NCBI GenBank assembly: GCA_964420995.1
Contig: CAYQUX010000003.1
Location: 172,335 to 236,334, forward strand
Origin: Leptolinea sp964420995
Lineage (GTDB): Bacteria > Chloroflexota > Anaerolineae > Anaerolineales > Anaerolineaceae
Reading direction: 5' to 3'
DNA: 64,000 nucleotides
The position numbers were made by a program, and so were the translations under genes. Shown piece after piece: positions 17,569 to 25,291 of the stretch. The notes beneath the pieces are model-generated. The model ran no database searches. It saw only the letters and a list, made by a program, of their open reading frames with translations, and was not told the origin of the DNA. Numbering within the stretch: the first letter of the stretch is position 1; each line of letters begins with the position of its first letter.

Positions 17569-19995
17569 TTAATTCAAAGAAATTCGATTCAATCGCAGGC
17601 TGTTTGTAACCACAAACACACTGCTAAACGCCATGGCGGCCGCGGCCAATACGGGGACAAGCAGTCCAATCGCGGCTATTGGAATGAGAATCACATTGTA
17701 AATGAACGCCCAGAAAAGATTCTGCCTGATCGTGCGTAAAGTCATTTTTGAAAGTTGTATTGCCCTGACGACTCCCTGGAGCTCTCCGCTGATGAGCACA
17801 ATTGGTGCTGAGGCGATGGCCACATCCGTGCCAGTGCCAATGGCAATGCCCACATCCGCTTGAGCCAGTGCCGGGGCATCGTTGACACCATCACCAACCA
17901 TGGCGACCCGCATACCCTTATTCTGCAATTTTTTTATTTCAGCCGCCTTGTCCCCCGGTAAGACATCAGCGAGGACTGTATCCACGCCAACCTGTCGGGC
18001 AACCGCGTCTGCAGTTTGCCGGTTATCCCCGGTAATCATGGCAACTTTCAAACCCATGGTATGCAGGTTTTTTATGGCCGCCATCGAGCCTTCTTTAATG
18101 GTATCCGCCACGGCGATCAAGCCCGAAAATCTGCCATCGATGGCAACCAGCATAGCCGTTTTTCCTTCGGATTGCAGCTGCGCAATTTCATTTACAAAGA
18201 CCTCGGTTGAAATATTCCGTTCCATCATCAACCGTGCATTGCCAACCATTACAGATCGGCCGTCTATCACGCCATCAATACCCTGGCCGGTTACCGATGT
18301 GAATTTTTCAGGTGTAGACAGGCTTATTCCTCTATTCCCGGCCTCCGCCACGATGGCTTCTCCCAGAGGATGCTCACTGTTCTTTTCCAGGGACGCGGCT
18401 ATCCGGAGCAATTCGTCATGACCAATATTTCCAAAAGGGATGATATCAGTCACTGAAGGATGCCCGCGGGTGATTGTTCCCGTCTTGTCAAGTACAACCA
18501 TTTTTATAGACCCGGCTCGTTCCAGAGCTTCTGATGATTTGATCAAAACCCCCATGGCGGCGCCTTTACCTGTACCCACCATGATGGCTGTGGGAGTCGC
18601 CAGTCCCATGGCGCACGGGCAGGCGATCACCAGCACCGCCACCATGTTGATAAGCGCGCGGGTGAAGGGGGTAATATCCGAATTAACCGTAAGCGGCGGG
18701 CCAAACAACATCCACCCGGTGAAGGTCAATAAAGCCAAAACGATCACGATCGGAACAAACACGGCTGAAACCCGATCAGCCAGCTTTTGAATGGGCGCCT
18801 TGCTACCCTGCGCTTCCTCAACAAGCCGGATAATCTGGGCCAGGGCTGTATCTTTGCCAATTTTGGTGGCTTCGAATTTCAGGGACCCCAACTTATTGAT
18901 CGTTCCCCCGATCGCTCCTGAACCAGCGAACTTCTCCACCGGGAGCGACTCGCCGGTCAACATGGATTCATCCACCGAGGAATACCCGTCAAGGACCACG
19001 CCGTCCACCGGTATCCTTTCACCTGGTTCGATAAACACCACATCACCGATGCGCACCTCATCAATCTCAACTTCCAATTCCTGTTCATCCCGAATGATGT
19101 GTGCAGTTTTTGGCCGCAGCCCCATCAACTTCTTGATGGCTTCACTCGTACGACCTTTGGCACGGGCTTCCAGAAATTTTCCCAGCTTGATAAGCGTGAT
19201 GATCACGGCCGAGGTTTCAAAGTAAACATGCCCTTTCAGCAGTCCGAGGGCAACCGGAAGGGAGTACAGGAATGCTGTCGACGAGCCAAGCGCGACCAGC
19301 ACATCCATATTAGCCGAACCATTTCGCAGGGATTTATACGCGCCCACATAGTACTGCCAGCCGACATAGAATTGCACCGGCGCAGCCAGGGCAAGCATAA
19401 TCAATTTGAACCAGGTGGAATGAGTGACTTCCATCGGCAGAAATCCAAGATCGCCTGCCATGGAAATGATGAACAATGGCAGCGAGAAAACAAGACCGGT
19501 GATTAATAAATGTTTCTGCTGCCGGATTTCATGTTCGCGTGCCGCTTCTTCCACATCTATTTGTTCATCGCCGCCCTCAAAAACCCGAAACCCGGCATCT
19601 GCCACGATTTTTCGTATCTCACTCTGACTGATTACCGTCGGGATGTACTTTACCCTTACAGTTTCGGCAGAGATATTGATCAGGGTTTCCAGTATTCCAT
19701 TCACCCCGGATAACTTTTTCTCCAACCGGGTAACATCGTTAGCGTCGCTCAATCCCTGAACTGCCAGAATAGCTTCACCGCTGGCAATGCCATAACCGGT
19801 GCGTTCAATTCGGCCAATCAATTTCGCAATACTGACAATGGTCGGGTCATAATCAATGGTAGCTCGCTCATTGGAGAGATTCACGATTGAATTTTGAACA
19901 CCGGGTTCTTTTTTCAGGTTGCGCTCAAGGGTGGCTACGCAGTTGGCGCATGTCATCCCGGTTACAGGGAGGATGACCTGTTGATTGGTTGCCAT
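17569..19995 (-). CDS. copA: copper-exporting P1B-type ATPase
   Basis: 808 residues. The N-terminus has two heavy-metal-associated domains: the first keeps GMTCANC (Cys16, Cys19), while in the second the CxxC is replaced by GLSDAND (residues 81-87). Eight membrane helices, the CPC metal-site motif in ACPCAMGLATPTA, the phosphorylation motif DKTGT, the HP motif (SEHPLGEA) and GDGVNDAPAL all match CopA. It pumps Cu(I) out of the cytoplasm. It lies 8 bases after the copper chaperone gene and downstream of csoR, so expression should rise with copper. Confidence 0.96.
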   Translation of the reverse strand: MATNQQVILPVTGMTCANCVATLERNLKKEPGVQNSIVNLSNERATIDYDPTIVSIAKLIGRIERTGYGIASGEAILAVQGLSDANDVTRLEKKLSGVNGILETLINISAETVRVKYIPTVISQSEIRKIVADAGFRVFEGGDEQIDVEEAAREHEIRQQKHLLITGLVFSLPLFIISMAGDLGFLPMEVTHSTWFKLIMLALAAPVQFYVGWQYYVGAYKSLRNGSANMDVLVALGSSTAFLYSLPVALGLLKGHVYFETSAVIITLIKLGKFLEARAKGRTSEAIKKLMGLRPKTAHIIRDEQELEVEIDEVRIGDVVFIEPGERIPVDGVVLDGYSSVDESMLTGESLPVEKFAGSGAIGGTINKLGSLKFEATKIGKDTALAQIIRLVEEAQGSKAPIQKLADRVSAVFVPIVIVLALLTFTGWMLFGPPLTVNSDITPFTRALINMVAVLVIACPCAMGLATPTAIMVGTGKGAAMGVLIKSSEALERAGSIKMVVLDKTGTITRGHPSVTDIIPFGNIGHDELLRIAASLEKNSEHPLGEAIVAEAGNRGISLSTPEKFTSVTGQGIDGVIDGRSVMVGNARLMMERNISTEVFVNEIAQLQSEGKTAMLVAIDGRFSGLIAVADTIKEGSMAAIKNLHTMGLKVAMITGDNRQTADAVARQVGVDTVLADVLPGDKAAEIKKLQNKGMRVAMVGDGVNDAPALAQADVGIAIGTGTDVAIASAPIVLISGELQGVVRAIQLSKMTLRTIRQNLFWAFIYNVILIPIAAIGLLVPVLAAAAMAFSSVFVVTNSLRLNRISLN

Positions 19996-20003
19996 GGCAT
20001 TCT

Positions 20004-20210
20004 CTATGAATTTACCGGATAATTTATTTCTTTCAGCAGAGACTTAATGGTTTCTTCGCTGGCAGGGGCTTCAAAATCTATCTGAATGGTTTTGGCAGCC
20101 ACATCACCTTCGACATTTTTTACACCTTCCAATTCGGAAAGTTCGGATTTGATGGTATGAACACAGTGTCCGCAATTGATGGACGGTATGGAATAAATAA
20201 CTGTACTCAT
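20004..20210 (-). CDS. copZ: CopZ-like copper chaperone
   Basis: 68 residues from the ATG at 20210, preceded by AAAGGAG at a good distance; an in-frame ATG 21 bases upstream lacks a site. A single heavy-metal-associated domain with NCGHC (Cys13, Cys16) and the usual beta-alpha-beta-beta-alpha-beta length. It carries Cu(I) to CopA's N-terminal domain or to CsoR. Located between csoR and copA. Confidence 0.93.
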   Translation of the reverse strand: MSTVIYSIPSINCGHCVHTIKSELSELEGVKNVEGDVAAKTIQIDFEAPASEETIKSLLKEINYPVNS

Positions 20211-20243
20211 GTTTTCTCCTTTAGTTAGCACGTGTATTAAATG

Positions 20244-20513
20244 CTATTTAGGTTGGTTCGTCCGGTCAAACACTTCCCGTATCTCTTTTAGAACTCTCTC
20301 CCGTTCAGCAGGATCATCCCCACGGATGGCTGTGATCACGCAGGAGTTAAGGTGATCTTCCAATATCCCCGAGCTGATCTTGCTCAGGGCTGCCTGAGCC
20401 GCCTGTATCTGCCGTATTACATCAATGCAATAGGCGCCTTCATCCACCATCCGTTCAATACCGCGAATATGGCCCTCCACATTTTTAAGCCGCAATGTTG
20501 TTTCTTTATTCAT
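20244..20513 (-). CDS. csoR: CsoR-type copper-sensing repressor
   Basis: 89 residues, all helical, DUF156/CsoR family. The three copper ligands of CsoR proteins are present as Cys29 (AYCID), His54 and Cys58 (DHLNSC). The apo-repressor binds GC-rich dyads and is released by Cu(I). It is the first gene of the operon; a consensus promoter and a G/C-tract dyad lie immediately upstream. The RBS AGGAG lies 5 bases before the ATG. The Cys-His-Cys set argues against the formaldehyde (FrmR) or nickel (RcnR) branches. Confidence 0.94.
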   Translation of the reverse strand: MNKETTLRLKNVEGHIRGIERMVDEGAYCIDVIRQIQAAQAALSKISSGILEDHLNSCVITAIRGDDPAERERVLKEIREVFDRTNQPK

Positions 20514-20521
20514 ATTTCTCC

Positions 20522-20583
20522 TATACCCCCCCCTACTGGGTGGGGTTATATGGGTATTATAGGATAACTTGCAGATTTGTCAA
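20522..20583 (-). promoter_or_regulatory. csoR-copZ-copA promoter with candidate CsoR operator
   Basis: On the minus strand TTGACA (20583-20578) and TATAAT (20561-20556) are separated by 16 bases, an almost perfect sigma-70 type promoter. Directly downstream, covering the expected transcription start, is a dyad with opposed C and G tracts (20522-20550), core TACCCC...GGGGTTA, the form bound by CsoR repressors. Bound repressor would block initiation. The promoter is read directly; the operator assignment is inferred. Confidence 0.85.
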
Positions 20584-20615
20584 CAAAGTTTGCTGCCAGC
20601 TTCTTCATTTTTTGA

Positions 20616-20644
20616 TTGAATGACGTATTCATTTGATTTATACT
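20616..20644 (+). promoter_or_regulatory. promoter for the HDOD gene
   Basis: TTGAAT (20616-20621), 17-base spacer, TATACT (20639-20644). Transcription would begin near 20651, 25-46 bases before the candidate starts of the HDOD gene. Confidence 0.6.
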
Positions 20645-20675
20645 GAATAAGAATCTGTTTTAAACTGGTAATTAT

Positions 20676-21560
20676 GTGTCCATTTCTGGGGCTGCCATGG
20701 AGAAATCTACAAAAATCGCACACCTGCTCTCCAATTTAAGTGACCTTCCTGCCATGCCTGATGTGGCGCAAAGGGTTTTGTCTCTTATCCGCAACCCGAA
20801 AACAAATATGGCGGAAATTGGCGATATCCTGTCACTTGACCAGTCTTTAGCCATGCTGGTTTTGCGTTGGGCGAATTCTGCGTATTATGGACTTCGCCAT
20901 CCAGTGGTCACAGTAAATCAGGCGGTCATTGTCCTTGGACAGCAGGCAGTACGTAATGTTATTCTGGCTTCCACAGTGGCCAGTATGATGGACAGACCGC
21001 TGGTTGGTTATGGATTGGATAAGGGTGATCTCTGGCAACATTCAATCGCGGTTGCCGGAGCTGCCAGAGAGATCTCCAAGAACAAGGGAAGTGAATTGTC
21101 GGAAGAAGCCTATACAGCCGGACTTCTTGCCGATATTGGGAAACTGGCGTTTGAATCTCTACTTCGCGACGTTGATCTTTCCGCGCCACAGTGGCAGGGA
21201 AAATCTTTCACAGATCTGGAAGAAAATTTTTTTGGGATCGATCACTCGGTCCTTGGCGCCGAATTGGCCCGCCGTTGGAATCTTCCCCCACGGTTGTTGG
21301 ACGCAATTGAGCATCACCACAATCCGGAAAAATCCGGTGAAGGTCGCGCCCTCACCTATGCCGTTCATCTGGCCGATTATGCCGTGATGATGATGGGCAT
21401 CGGCTTAGGCCGCGATGGACTTCAATACACGCTCGATCCGGCAGCCATTGAATTTTATGAATTTTCTGAAAAAACACTGGATCAGTTAACAGAAGCCGTT
21501 CCAGAATTCATCGAATCCTCCAACTCCATGCTTCGGGCTGTTCCTCTCAAAAATGGCTGA
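20676..21560 (+). CDS. HDOD-domain signalling protein
   Basis: 294 residues from a GTG at 20676; an ATG at 20697 (287 residues, begins MEKSTK) is equally possible because neither has a clear Shine-Dalgarno. The pattern LPAMPDVAQRVLSLI, then a Leu/Ala-rich helical core with WANSAYYG and a GLLADIGKLAF segment, is typical of the HDOD fold, which is related to HD phosphohydrolases. The HD-like segment shows L-A-D-I-G-K rather than a full HD metal site, as expected for HDOD proteins, so it is probably a regulator and not an enzyme. The 3' end overlaps the methyltransferase gene by 8 bases. Confidence 0.85.
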   Translation: MSISGAAMEKSTKIAHLLSNLSDLPAMPDVAQRVLSLIRNPKTNMAEIGDILSLDQSLAMLVLRWANSAYYGLRHPVVTVNQAVIVLGQQAVRNVILASTVASMMDRPLVGYGLDKGDLWQHSIAVAGAAREISKNKGSELSEEAYTAGLLADIGKLAFESLLRDVDLSAPQWQGKSFTDLEENFFGIDHSVLGAELARRWNLPPRLLDAIEHHHNPEKSGEGRALTYAVHLADYAVMMMGIGLGRDGLQYTLDPAAIEFYEFSEKTLDQLTEAVPEFIESSNSMLRAVPLKNG

Positions 21561-22278
21561 ACATGAGAATGTGTATAAAACCGAGACCGAACGCTATCAC
21601 GCGCTGGTTTCCTTCGAAGATTTTCACCACAACCTGGCTCGTGAAATAGAAAAACTCATTCCGGCAGGCAAATCTGTACTTGAAAGCGGTGCCGGAACCG
21701 GCCGGGTAACCAATCTATTACTACCTGACTGTAAAGAGTTGGCCGGTTTTGATCTTTCCCCAGCCATGCTCCAAAAAGCGCGGCGTGAATTATTCTGCAG
21801 CGCAAATAGACTGGCTGGTCTGACCGCGGCTGATCACCGCCATCTGCCTGTGATCAGCGGCAGATTTGACTGGCTTGTGTCAGGTTGGAGTGTCTGCTAT
21901 CTGGTTAGCTGGCAGCCCGATCAATGGCAGCAGCAAGTATACGCAGCTCTTAGAGAATTTTTGCGCGTTTTGCGTGATGATGGGAATATTATGATCATTG
22001 AGACCCTGGGGACCGGAAAGACTTCACCCGAACCTCCGGCACATCTGGTACCGTACCTGGACTTTCTATCAGAGATTGGTTTCGAGAAACACTGGCTGCG
22101 AACGGATTATCGCTTCCCTGATAAACAAACAGCCCGGGACCTTACCCAGTTCTTTTTCGGATCTGAAATGCTTGCCTGCATAGACCAAGCTCCTCAACCG
22201 GTGCTTCCAGAATGTACTGGAATCTGGACTTGTAACTGCAAGAAAATTAAACAAACTGTTCCTGGTCAAAATCAATAA
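21553..22278 (+). CDS. class I SAM-dependent methyltransferase
   Basis: 241 residues. The N-terminal half has the SAM-binding motif I as VLESGAGTGRVTNLLL, followed by GFDLSPAMLQKA (acidic residue after strand 2) and a motif near WLVSGWSVCYLV. It resembles the ubiE/type 11 group; the substrate cannot be inferred. Translationally coupled to the HDOD gene (8-base overlap). Its 3' end overlaps the convergent deacylase gene by 32 bases. Confidence 0.85.
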   Translation: MAEHENVYKTETERYHALVSFEDFHHNLAREIEKLIPAGKSVLESGAGTGRVTNLLLPDCKELAGFDLSPAMLQKARRELFCSANRLAGLTAADHRHLPVISGRFDWLVSGWSVCYLVSWQPDQWQQQVYAALREFLRVLRDDGNIMIIETLGTGKTSPEPPAHLVPYLDFLSEIGFEKHWLRTDYRFPDKQTARDLTQFFFGSEMLACIDQAPQPVLPECTGIWTCNCKKIKQTVPGQNQ

Positions 22279-22768
22279 TCTCACACGCATTGCCGCATTG
22301 CCCTATGAAACGCATCAGGTCGTCGACCGTGATAACCAGTGTGGAGGTATTTACGTTGGGGTGAAAACCGGCTGTATCCTCTTTAAATATAGCCTTATCC
22401 AAAACCACAGTAACATCATGACCGGAGTCAAAGACCAATCCGAAAGGGCTGACGGCGCCCGGTGTGACACCCAGGTAATGCAAAAGCCGCTCGTTTGACG
22501 CGAAACTTAATCGTCCACTTTTGAAATACCGGGCCAGGCCAGTCAAATTGACCTCCGTCTCAACCCGTAAGACTACCAGGTAATGTTTCTTTCCCGGTTT
22601 GTCGCGCAGAAACAGGTTTTTGCAATGCGCGCCTGGATGCATGTCGCTGAATTGTTCCGCTTCCCTGACAGTCGCCACCGGGGGATGTTCATACCGTTCG
22701 TATGGGATTTGCAGGGTGTTCAGTGTCTTCAAGATCCTGGCCTCAATGGAAGATTTGGGCATGACCAT
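22247..22768 (-). CDS. YbaK/ProX-type aminoacyl-tRNA deacylase
   Basis: 173 residues matching the ProX/PrdX group of the YbaK/EbsC superfamily: HPPVATVREAEQ, GAHCKNLFLRDK with the conserved Lys, and LGVTPGAVSPFGL. These stand-alone editing proteins hydrolyse mischarged tRNA, most often Ala-tRNA(Pro). The ATG overlaps the TAA of the EamA gene (TAATG), so the two are translationally coupled on the minus strand. The second Met (22762) is an alternative start. No reason for its link with a transporter is visible. Confidence 0.88.
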   Translation of the reverse strand: MVMPKSSIEARILKTLNTLQIPYERYEHPPVATVREAEQFSDMHPGAHCKNLFLRDKPGKKHYLVVLRVETEVNLTGLARYFKSGRLSFASNERLLHYLGVTPGAVSPFGLVFDSGHDVTVVLDKAIFKEDTAGFHPNVNTSTLVITVDDLMRFIGQCGNACEIIDFDQEQFV

Positions 22769-23193
22769 TATCCAATCGTAAGAATGATGATGCCGGCTAT
22801 GGTCAGAACCATCCCTATGGCGGTTTTAATGCTAAACGCCTCACCTCCCAGCCAGAGACCCATTAACGCGCCAAATAGGGGGGATGTAAAGGCGATGGGC
22901 ATCACTTTTCCGAGGGGCGCGCCCTTAATTGCCAGGTAGTAACACAACATACCAATTGACCCGGCCACCACACCGCCGCCAATGACCATATAAAGCATGG
23001 CTTTTGTCCCTGCCGTCGGAATTTGTTTCCATTCGGGAAAGCTGACGACCCCCAGGATGACCAGGGCTATAGCCGTGCGAATCGTGATCCCCACCTGTGG
23101 AGAAAGGTTGCCCATATGCAAACCCTTCTTTTCAAAATAGCCTCCTACTCCCCAGGCTATGGCTGTTAAAAGAGCAAACAATTGGGGTTTCAT
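22768..23193 (-). CDS. EamA-type transporter, single-domain (half-size)
   Basis: 141 residues with about five membrane helices, corresponding to one EamA repeat; full-length EamA exporters have two. The ATG has CGGAGG 6 bases upstream. The terminal helix pair (KTAIGMVLTIAGIIIL) is characteristic. Half-size members are thought to work as dimers, like SMR proteins. Substrate unknown. Divergent from mraZ, with the promoter region of the dcw cluster between them. Confidence 0.85.
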   Translation of the reverse strand: MKPQLFALLTAIAWGVGGYFEKKGLHMGNLSPQVGITIRTAIALVILGVVSFPEWKQIPTAGTKAMLYMVIGGGVVAGSIGMLCYYLAIKGAPLGKVMPIAFTSPLFGALMGLWLGGEAFSIKTAIGMVLTIAGIIILTIG

Positions 23194-23259
23194 GATTCGC
23201 CTCCGTATGCAAGTTTTAATCCAATTCTAAAACTCGTGTCCTTTTTTGGGGGAAACTAC

Positions 23260-23288
23260 TTGAAATTCATATACAAAGTGGGTACAAT
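23260..23288 (+). promoter_or_regulatory. promoter of the dcw cluster
   Basis: TTGAAA (23260-23265), a 17-base spacer and TACAAT (23283-23288), near consensus. The start of transcription would be close to 23295, leaving a leader of about 75 bases before mraZ. MraZ boxes overlap its downstream half. Confidence 0.8.
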
Positions 23289-23324
23289 GTGGATATAAGT
23301 GGTTCAAAGTGGGTCAAAGTGGGA
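23279..23324 (+). promoter_or_regulatory. MraZ operator: five TGG boxes
   Basis: TGGGT, TGGAT, TGGTT, TGGGT and TGGGA begin at 23279, 23290, 23300, 23310 and 23320, that is at 11, 10, 10 and 10-base spacing; three sit in the wider context CAAAGTGGG. MraZ rings bind direct TGGGN or AAAGTG repeats with this helical phasing upstream of mraZ. The boxes overlap the -10 and the early transcribed region, so binding should repress the whole cluster. Confidence 0.88.
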
Positions 23325-23342
23325 TGCCGGAAACACCGGCAT
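23324..23342 (+). other. leader hairpin before mraZ
   Basis: A 7-base-pair perfect stem (ATGCCGG / CCGGCAT) with a 5-base loop lies in the predicted leader between the MraZ boxes and the start codon. No T tract follows, so it is not a normal terminator. It may influence mRNA stability. Confidence 0.5.
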
Positions 23343-23370
23343 TCTCCCTTAAAAAGGCAAGGTAGAACTC

Positions 23371-23808
23371 ATGTTCCTGGGACAGTACGAACACACCATA
23401 GACGACAAAGGGCGGCTCACCATTCCGGCGAGATACCGTGACTTGTTGGTCGAAGGTGCCTTCGTAACGGAAGGATTTGACCAGAACTTGATGGTGCTTA
23501 CCTCCACGGCCTTTTTGACGATTTCTGACCGGGTCAACCGAATGAGCATGACAGATCCCACCGCGCGTGATCTGCGCCGAATGATGTTCGGCCGCGCCAA
23601 CCAGGCTGAGATCGACAAAGCCGGCCGGATGCTTCTACCTGCCTACTTGCGAGAACGCGCCCTGTTAAAAACCGAAGTAGTGGTGGTTGGCATGGGAGAT
23701 TACTTTGAAATTTGGTCCGATGAGATCTGGCAGATAAAAAATCAACCCATTCCTGACTCGGAGGCCAATTCGAAACGCTTCGCAGCCTTAGATTTATCGG
23801 TGCGTTGA
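23371..23808 (+). CDS. mraZ: transcriptional regulator MraZ
   Basis: 145 residues, the usual MraZ length, with two AbrB-like swapped-hairpin halves: FLGQYEHTIDDKGRLTIP at the start and IDKAGRMLLPAYLRE in the middle, each with the DxxGR signature. MraZ forms rings that bind repeats in its own promoter and regulate the dcw cluster. First gene of the cluster and one base before rsmH. The five-box operator lies upstream. Confidence 0.96.
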   Translation: MFLGQYEHTIDDKGRLTIPARYRDLLVEGAFVTEGFDQNLMVLTSTAFLTISDRVNRMSMTDPTARDLRRMMFGRANQAEIDKAGRMLLPAYLRERALLKTEVVVVGMGDYFEIWSDEIWQIKNQPIPDSEANSKRFAALDLSVR

Positions 23809-23809
23809 C

Positions 23810-24751
23810 ATGCCCGCAATCACTGAAGGCGCTGTAACTCCGCACCAACCAGTTCTTTACCAACCTTCTATAGATGCTCTTCAACCTCACGATGGCGGTC
23901 GTTATGTTGATGCAACCGTAGGAGCAGGAGGACATGCCTTTGGAATACTGGAACTTTCCTCACCTTCTGGTGAGCTTCTAGGCCTTGACCGGGATGAAAA
24001 CGCCCTGGCCATAGCCAGCCGGAAGTTGGAAAAGTACCAGAGTCGTGTTTTTTTACGACATTCCTCCTATGTGAAAATGGAAGCCGAGGTGGGTAACCTG
24101 GGTTGGCCTGCTGTGGATGGAATCCTGATGGACCTGGGACTCTCGTCCATGCAGTTGGACACCCCTGAACGAGGTTTTTCATTTCGAACCGATAACCCAT
24201 TGGATATGCGTTTTGACCCGTCCACCGGTTTAAGCGCAGCAGACCTGGTCAACACATACCGCGAAGATGAAATTTCCCGGGTTCTCTGGGAATTCGGCGA
24301 AGAACCAAAGTCACGGCAAATAGCCGCGGCCATTATGCGTCAACGCCCCATTACCACCACAGGCCAGTTGGCCATGCTGGTTGCCAGGGTCTATGGCTCG
24401 CATCGTGGAGAGCATCACCCGGCTACCCGGACATTTCAAGCTATCCGCATCGCGGTCAATGATGAGTTGGGCGGATTACAAACCACTCTGCCGATCGCGA
24501 TCAGTCTGCTCAAACCCGGGGGCCGGCTGGCAATCATCACATTTCATTCACTGGAAGACCGCATGGTGAAGCAATTCTTCCAGCGAGAAAGCCGGGATTG
24601 CCTGTGTCCGCCCGCGCAACCCATTTGCACCTGCGGACATAAGGCCAGTCTCAGGATGGTTTCCAGGAAACCCGTTAATCCCTCTGACGGTGAAATAAAA
24701 GAAAATCCCCGTGCCAGAAGCGCCAGACTGAGGATTGCGGAAAAGTTTTAA
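23810..24751 (+). CDS. rsmH: 16S rRNA (cytosine-1402-N4)-methyltransferase
   Basis: 313 residues. It begins with HQPVLYQPSIDAL, contains the SAM-binding segment DATVGAGGHA, the LMDLGLSSMQLD motif and ITFHSLEDRMVKQFF near the C-terminus, all hallmarks of RsmH (MraW). It methylates N4 of C1402 in the ribosomal P site. Its position after mraZ is conserved in dcw clusters. Confidence 0.97.
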   Translation: MPAITEGAVTPHQPVLYQPSIDALQPHDGGRYVDATVGAGGHAFGILELSSPSGELLGLDRDENALAIASRKLEKYQSRVFLRHSSYVKMEAEVGNLGWPAVDGILMDLGLSSMQLDTPERGFSFRTDNPLDMRFDPSTGLSAADLVNTYREDEISRVLWEFGEEPKSRQIAAAIMRQRPITTTGQLAMLVARVYGSHRGEHHPATRTFQAIRIAVNDELGGLQTTLPIAISLLKPGGRLAIITFHSLEDRMVKQFFQRESRDCLCPPAQPICTCGHKASLRMVSRKPVNPSDGEIKENPRARSARLRIAEKF

Positions 24752-24808
24752 CTGGCACACCCTTTGCAAAGCAATCTGTATTTAAACTGTTACCAGAGAG
24801 ACGAAAAC

Positions 24809-25291
24809 ATGACAGCAATTACCCAAAAACTCGAACAGGCGTACAGACAGGCTCCCTGGCGGACTCAGGTCCAATGGAGCGGAATGTTCCTCTTATTATT
24901 GATCAGCTTTGTACTGGTTGCGGGTCTTTATCTCAGTATTTCGGCTCAGGCGGCTACTGCCGGTCTTGATATTCAAGATTTGCAGGTCCAAAAGGATGAA
25001 ACCACCCGTCGCATGGCAGACCTGCGTAATCAACTGGCTTACCTGACCTCAGACGCCGTAATGGCAAAACGTGCCAAAGAACTGGGATACAGGTTGAATA
25101 GGATCGATGAACCAACCTACCTGATCATTCCGCGCTATTCCGGCCGTGATCTGGCAAATCTTGCCCCCCCTCCCGGTCTGGATATGATCCCGTCTCCCGT
25201 TCTTAAACCTTCCTATACCCAATCCCTGTGGGAATGGCTTTTCCAGGGAGTTTTGAGTTATACCGATCCATCGCTGGGAGTGAATCCTTGA
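24809..25291 (+). CDS. ftsL: FtsL/DivIC-like septum protein
   Basis: 160 residues from the ATG at 24809 (GAGAGA upstream); upstream in-frame TTG is not needed. Topology is a short cytoplasmic N-terminus, one transmembrane helix at about 23-45, then a coiled-coil segment at about 52-85 and a Pro-rich extracellular tail. This matches FtsL, which joins FtsB and FtsQ to control FtsW-FtsI. Sequence conservation of FtsL is weak, so the name rests mainly on topology and on its place between rsmH and ftsI. The stop overlaps the ftsI start (TTGA). Confidence 0.82.
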   Translation: MTAITQKLEQAYRQAPWRTQVQWSGMFLLLLISFVLVAGLYLSISAQAATAGLDIQDLQVQKDETTRRMADLRNQLAYLTSDAVMAKRAKELGYRLNRIDEPTYLIIPRYSGRDLANLAPPPGLDMIPSPVLKPSYTQSLWEWLFQGVLSYTDPSLGVNP

